This document shows positions 7,135 to 9,056 of a DNA stretch of 9,056 bases, piece by piece. Each line of letters starts with the position of its first letter. Position 1 is the first letter of the stretch. A model generated the notes under the pieces. That model saw only the letters and a program-made list of their open reading frames with translations. It was not told the origin of the DNA and did no database searches. A program made the position numbers and the translations under genes. The stretch is from Microbacterium sp. (GTDB lineage: Bacteria; Actinomycetota; Actinomycetes; Actinomycetales; Microbacteriaceae), in contig JAJUIM010000060.1 in the NCBI GenBank assembly GCA_029267645.1, positions 1 to 9,056 of the forward strand, in the 5' to 3' direction.

Positions 7135-7797
7135 GTGGCCAAACTGTACTTCCGCTACGGCGCGATGAACTCGGGGAAGTCGACGGCGCTGCTGCAGGCG
7201 GCGTTCAACTACGAGGAGCGCGGCCAGGCGGTGCTGCTCGCGAAGCCCGCGATCGACACGAAGGGCGCCGACGAGATCGAGTCGCGCCTCGGCGTCACGC
7301 GCCGGGTCGACTTCCTCATCGGCCCCGGCGACGACGTGCGCGAGCTGTTCGGCGCAGAGCGGGAGCGCGTCCGCCGCGAGGCGGCGGACGCGCTCTTCGA
7401 CGACGGGCGGCCGGCCGACGTCGCCTGCCTGCTCATCGACGAGGCGCAGTTCCTCTCGCGCGAGCAGGTCGACGATCTCTTCCGCATCTCGGTGGAGGAC
7501 GGGATCCCCGTCATGGCCTACGGCATCCGCACCGACTTCCAGACCGAGGCGTTCCCGGGATCCCGCCGCCTGCTCGAGCTCGCGCACTCGCTCGAGGAGC
7601 TGAAGACGATCTGCCGCTGCGGGCGCAAGGCGATGTTCAACGGGCGCAAGATCGGCGGGGAGTTCGTGTTCGACGGCGACCAGGTCGCGATCGACGCGGC
7701 GACGGCCGCCGTGCGCGACGAGCACTTCGTGACGTACGAGTCGCTCTGCGGCGCGTGCTATCTCGAGGAGTCGGGCGGCGCGCTCGGTCCCCGCTAA
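7135..7797 (+). CDS. tdk: Thymidine kinase
   Basis: Tdk phosphorylates thymidine to dTMP with ATP in the pyrimidine salvage pathway, in the cytoplasm. The 220-residue product is a type II (cellular/bacterial) enzyme with all key parts. These are the P-loop GAMNSGKS (9-16), the Walker B and catalytic acid LLIDEAQF (99-106, probable base E103), and the lasso region RKAMFNGRKIGGE (164-176). The structural zinc site has four cysteines as two CxxC-like pairs: C160/C162 and C205/C208. Length is normal (E. coli ~205). GTG at 7135 is chosen because it gives MAKLYFRYGAMNSGK, with the P-loop at the usual distance from the N-terminus. The frame is preceded by a relic-containing intergenic region, and galE follows after 10 bp. 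Nothing suggests loss of function. Confidence 0.96.
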   Translation: MAKLYFRYGAMNSGKSTALLQAAFNYEERGQAVLLAKPAIDTKGADEIESRLGVTRRVDFLIGPGDDVRELFGAERERVRREAADALFDDGRPADVACLLIDEAQFLSREQVDDLFRISVEDGIPVMAYGIRTDFQTEAFPGSRRLLELAHSLEELKTICRCGRKAMFNGRKIGGEFVFDGDQVAIDAATAAVRDEHFVTYESLCGACYLEESGGALGPR

Positions 7798-7800
7798 TGT
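7795..7800 (+). promoter_or_regulatory. Candidate galE -10 element (leaderless)
   Basis: TAATGT (TANNNT) overlaps the tdk stop codon and ends 7 nt before the galE ATG at 7808, the spacing expected for a leaderless transcript. No good Shine-Dalgarno sequence lies between. No clear -35 was found inside the end of tdk. Confidence 0.4.
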
Positions 7801-7807
7801 GGTGACC

Positions 7808-8827
<1,020 letters not shown>

Positions 8828-8934
8828 CTCCCTCTCTCCAACACAACGCAGTCAATCCGAGGGCGATTCGCCCCAGAACACCCGATTTCGTCCGTTCTGC
8901 CGCAGGATTGACTGCGTTGTGTTGTGCGAGGGAG
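8828..8934. repeat. Long hairpin repeat element, copy 2 (downstream of galE)
   Basis: Arms 8839-8858 and 8905-8924 are perfect reverse complements over 20 bp and carry the same sequence as copy 1 after lysC (CCAACACAACGCAGTCAAT). A second pairing, CTCCCTC (8828-8834) with GAGGGAG (8928-8934), extends the structure outward across a small internal loop. The interior holds GGGCG/CGCCC (8861-8865, 8869-8873) and CAGAAC/GTTCTG (8874-8879, 8894-8899). The distance between the shared arms is 50 nt, identical to copy 1, although the core sequences differ. It starts directly after the galE stop, between convergent genes, where it could terminate both. Confidence 0.9.
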
Positions 8935-8990
8935 CGGTGCGCGTTCCGCGACCCCGCCGGCACGACCGTGCGGCTGCGCTAGGTGTGAGC

Positions 8991-9056
8991 TCAGGCGGGC
9001 AGCAGGTCGCCCTCGTCGAGCACGCGCGCGAGCCGCTCGCGCTGCTCGTCGTCGAG
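8991..9056 (-). CDS. Unidentified protein, C-terminal end (rest outside window)
   Basis: On the minus strand, 21 codons read LDDEQRERLARVLDEGDLLPA and then TGA (complement of 8991-8993). Every one of these sense codons ends in G or C, as in the confirmed genes here, and the composition looks like a soluble helical C-terminus. It would converge on galE with hairpin copy 2 between them. The fragment is too short to name. Confidence 0.5.
   Translation of the reverse strand, partial: LDDEQRERLARVLDEGDLLPA

Overview
The window comes from a high-GC actinobacterium, most likely a member of the Microbacteriaceae (Microbacterium or a close relative). The evidence is a GC content near 70%, almost exclusive G/C third codon positions, GTG starts, and the run dnaX-recR-lysC-asd. 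This placement is inferred from gene order and protein style; no search was run. Nearly all genes are on the + strand.

Layout. (1) Positions 1-916: the 3' end of dnaX (clamp-loader subunit) followed 24 bp later by recR (recombinational repair). (2) Positions 917-3575: lysC (aspartokinase, with a well-placed internal start for a beta subunit) and asd (aspartate-semialdehyde dehydrogenase), the first two steps of the aspartate pathway to lysine, threonine, methionine and diaminopimelate. A long hairpin element separates them. (3) Positions 3673-5118: mqo (malate:quinone oxidoreductase), closed by a UUCG-loop terminator. (4) Positions 5182-6609: an MHS-type MFS transporter behind a promoter carrying two tandem GntR/FadR-like operators. 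(5) Positions 6610-7134: no intact gene; it holds an internal fragment of an allantoinase (allB) gene, a relic of ureide catabolism. (6) Positions 7135-8827: tdk (thymidine kinase) and galE (UDP-glucose 4-epimerase), both with -10-like hexamers 6-7 nt before the start codon, suggesting leaderless mRNAs. (7) Positions 8828-9056: a second copy of the hairpin element, then the 3' end of an unidentified minus-strand gene converging on galE.

Most of the window is housekeeping. The item most worth following is the pair of dispersed hairpin elements directly after the stop codons of lysC and galE. Their 19-20 bp arms share a conserved sequence, both have a core of exactly 50 nt between the shared arms, and the cores have diverged. 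Other items are the truncated allantoinase beside a GntR-operator-controlled transporter, the lysC internal start, a set of probable leaderless promoters, and a marked excess of the hexamer GGATCC. No CRISPR array, transposase, tRNA or rRNA gene, prophage gene or defence system was seen.
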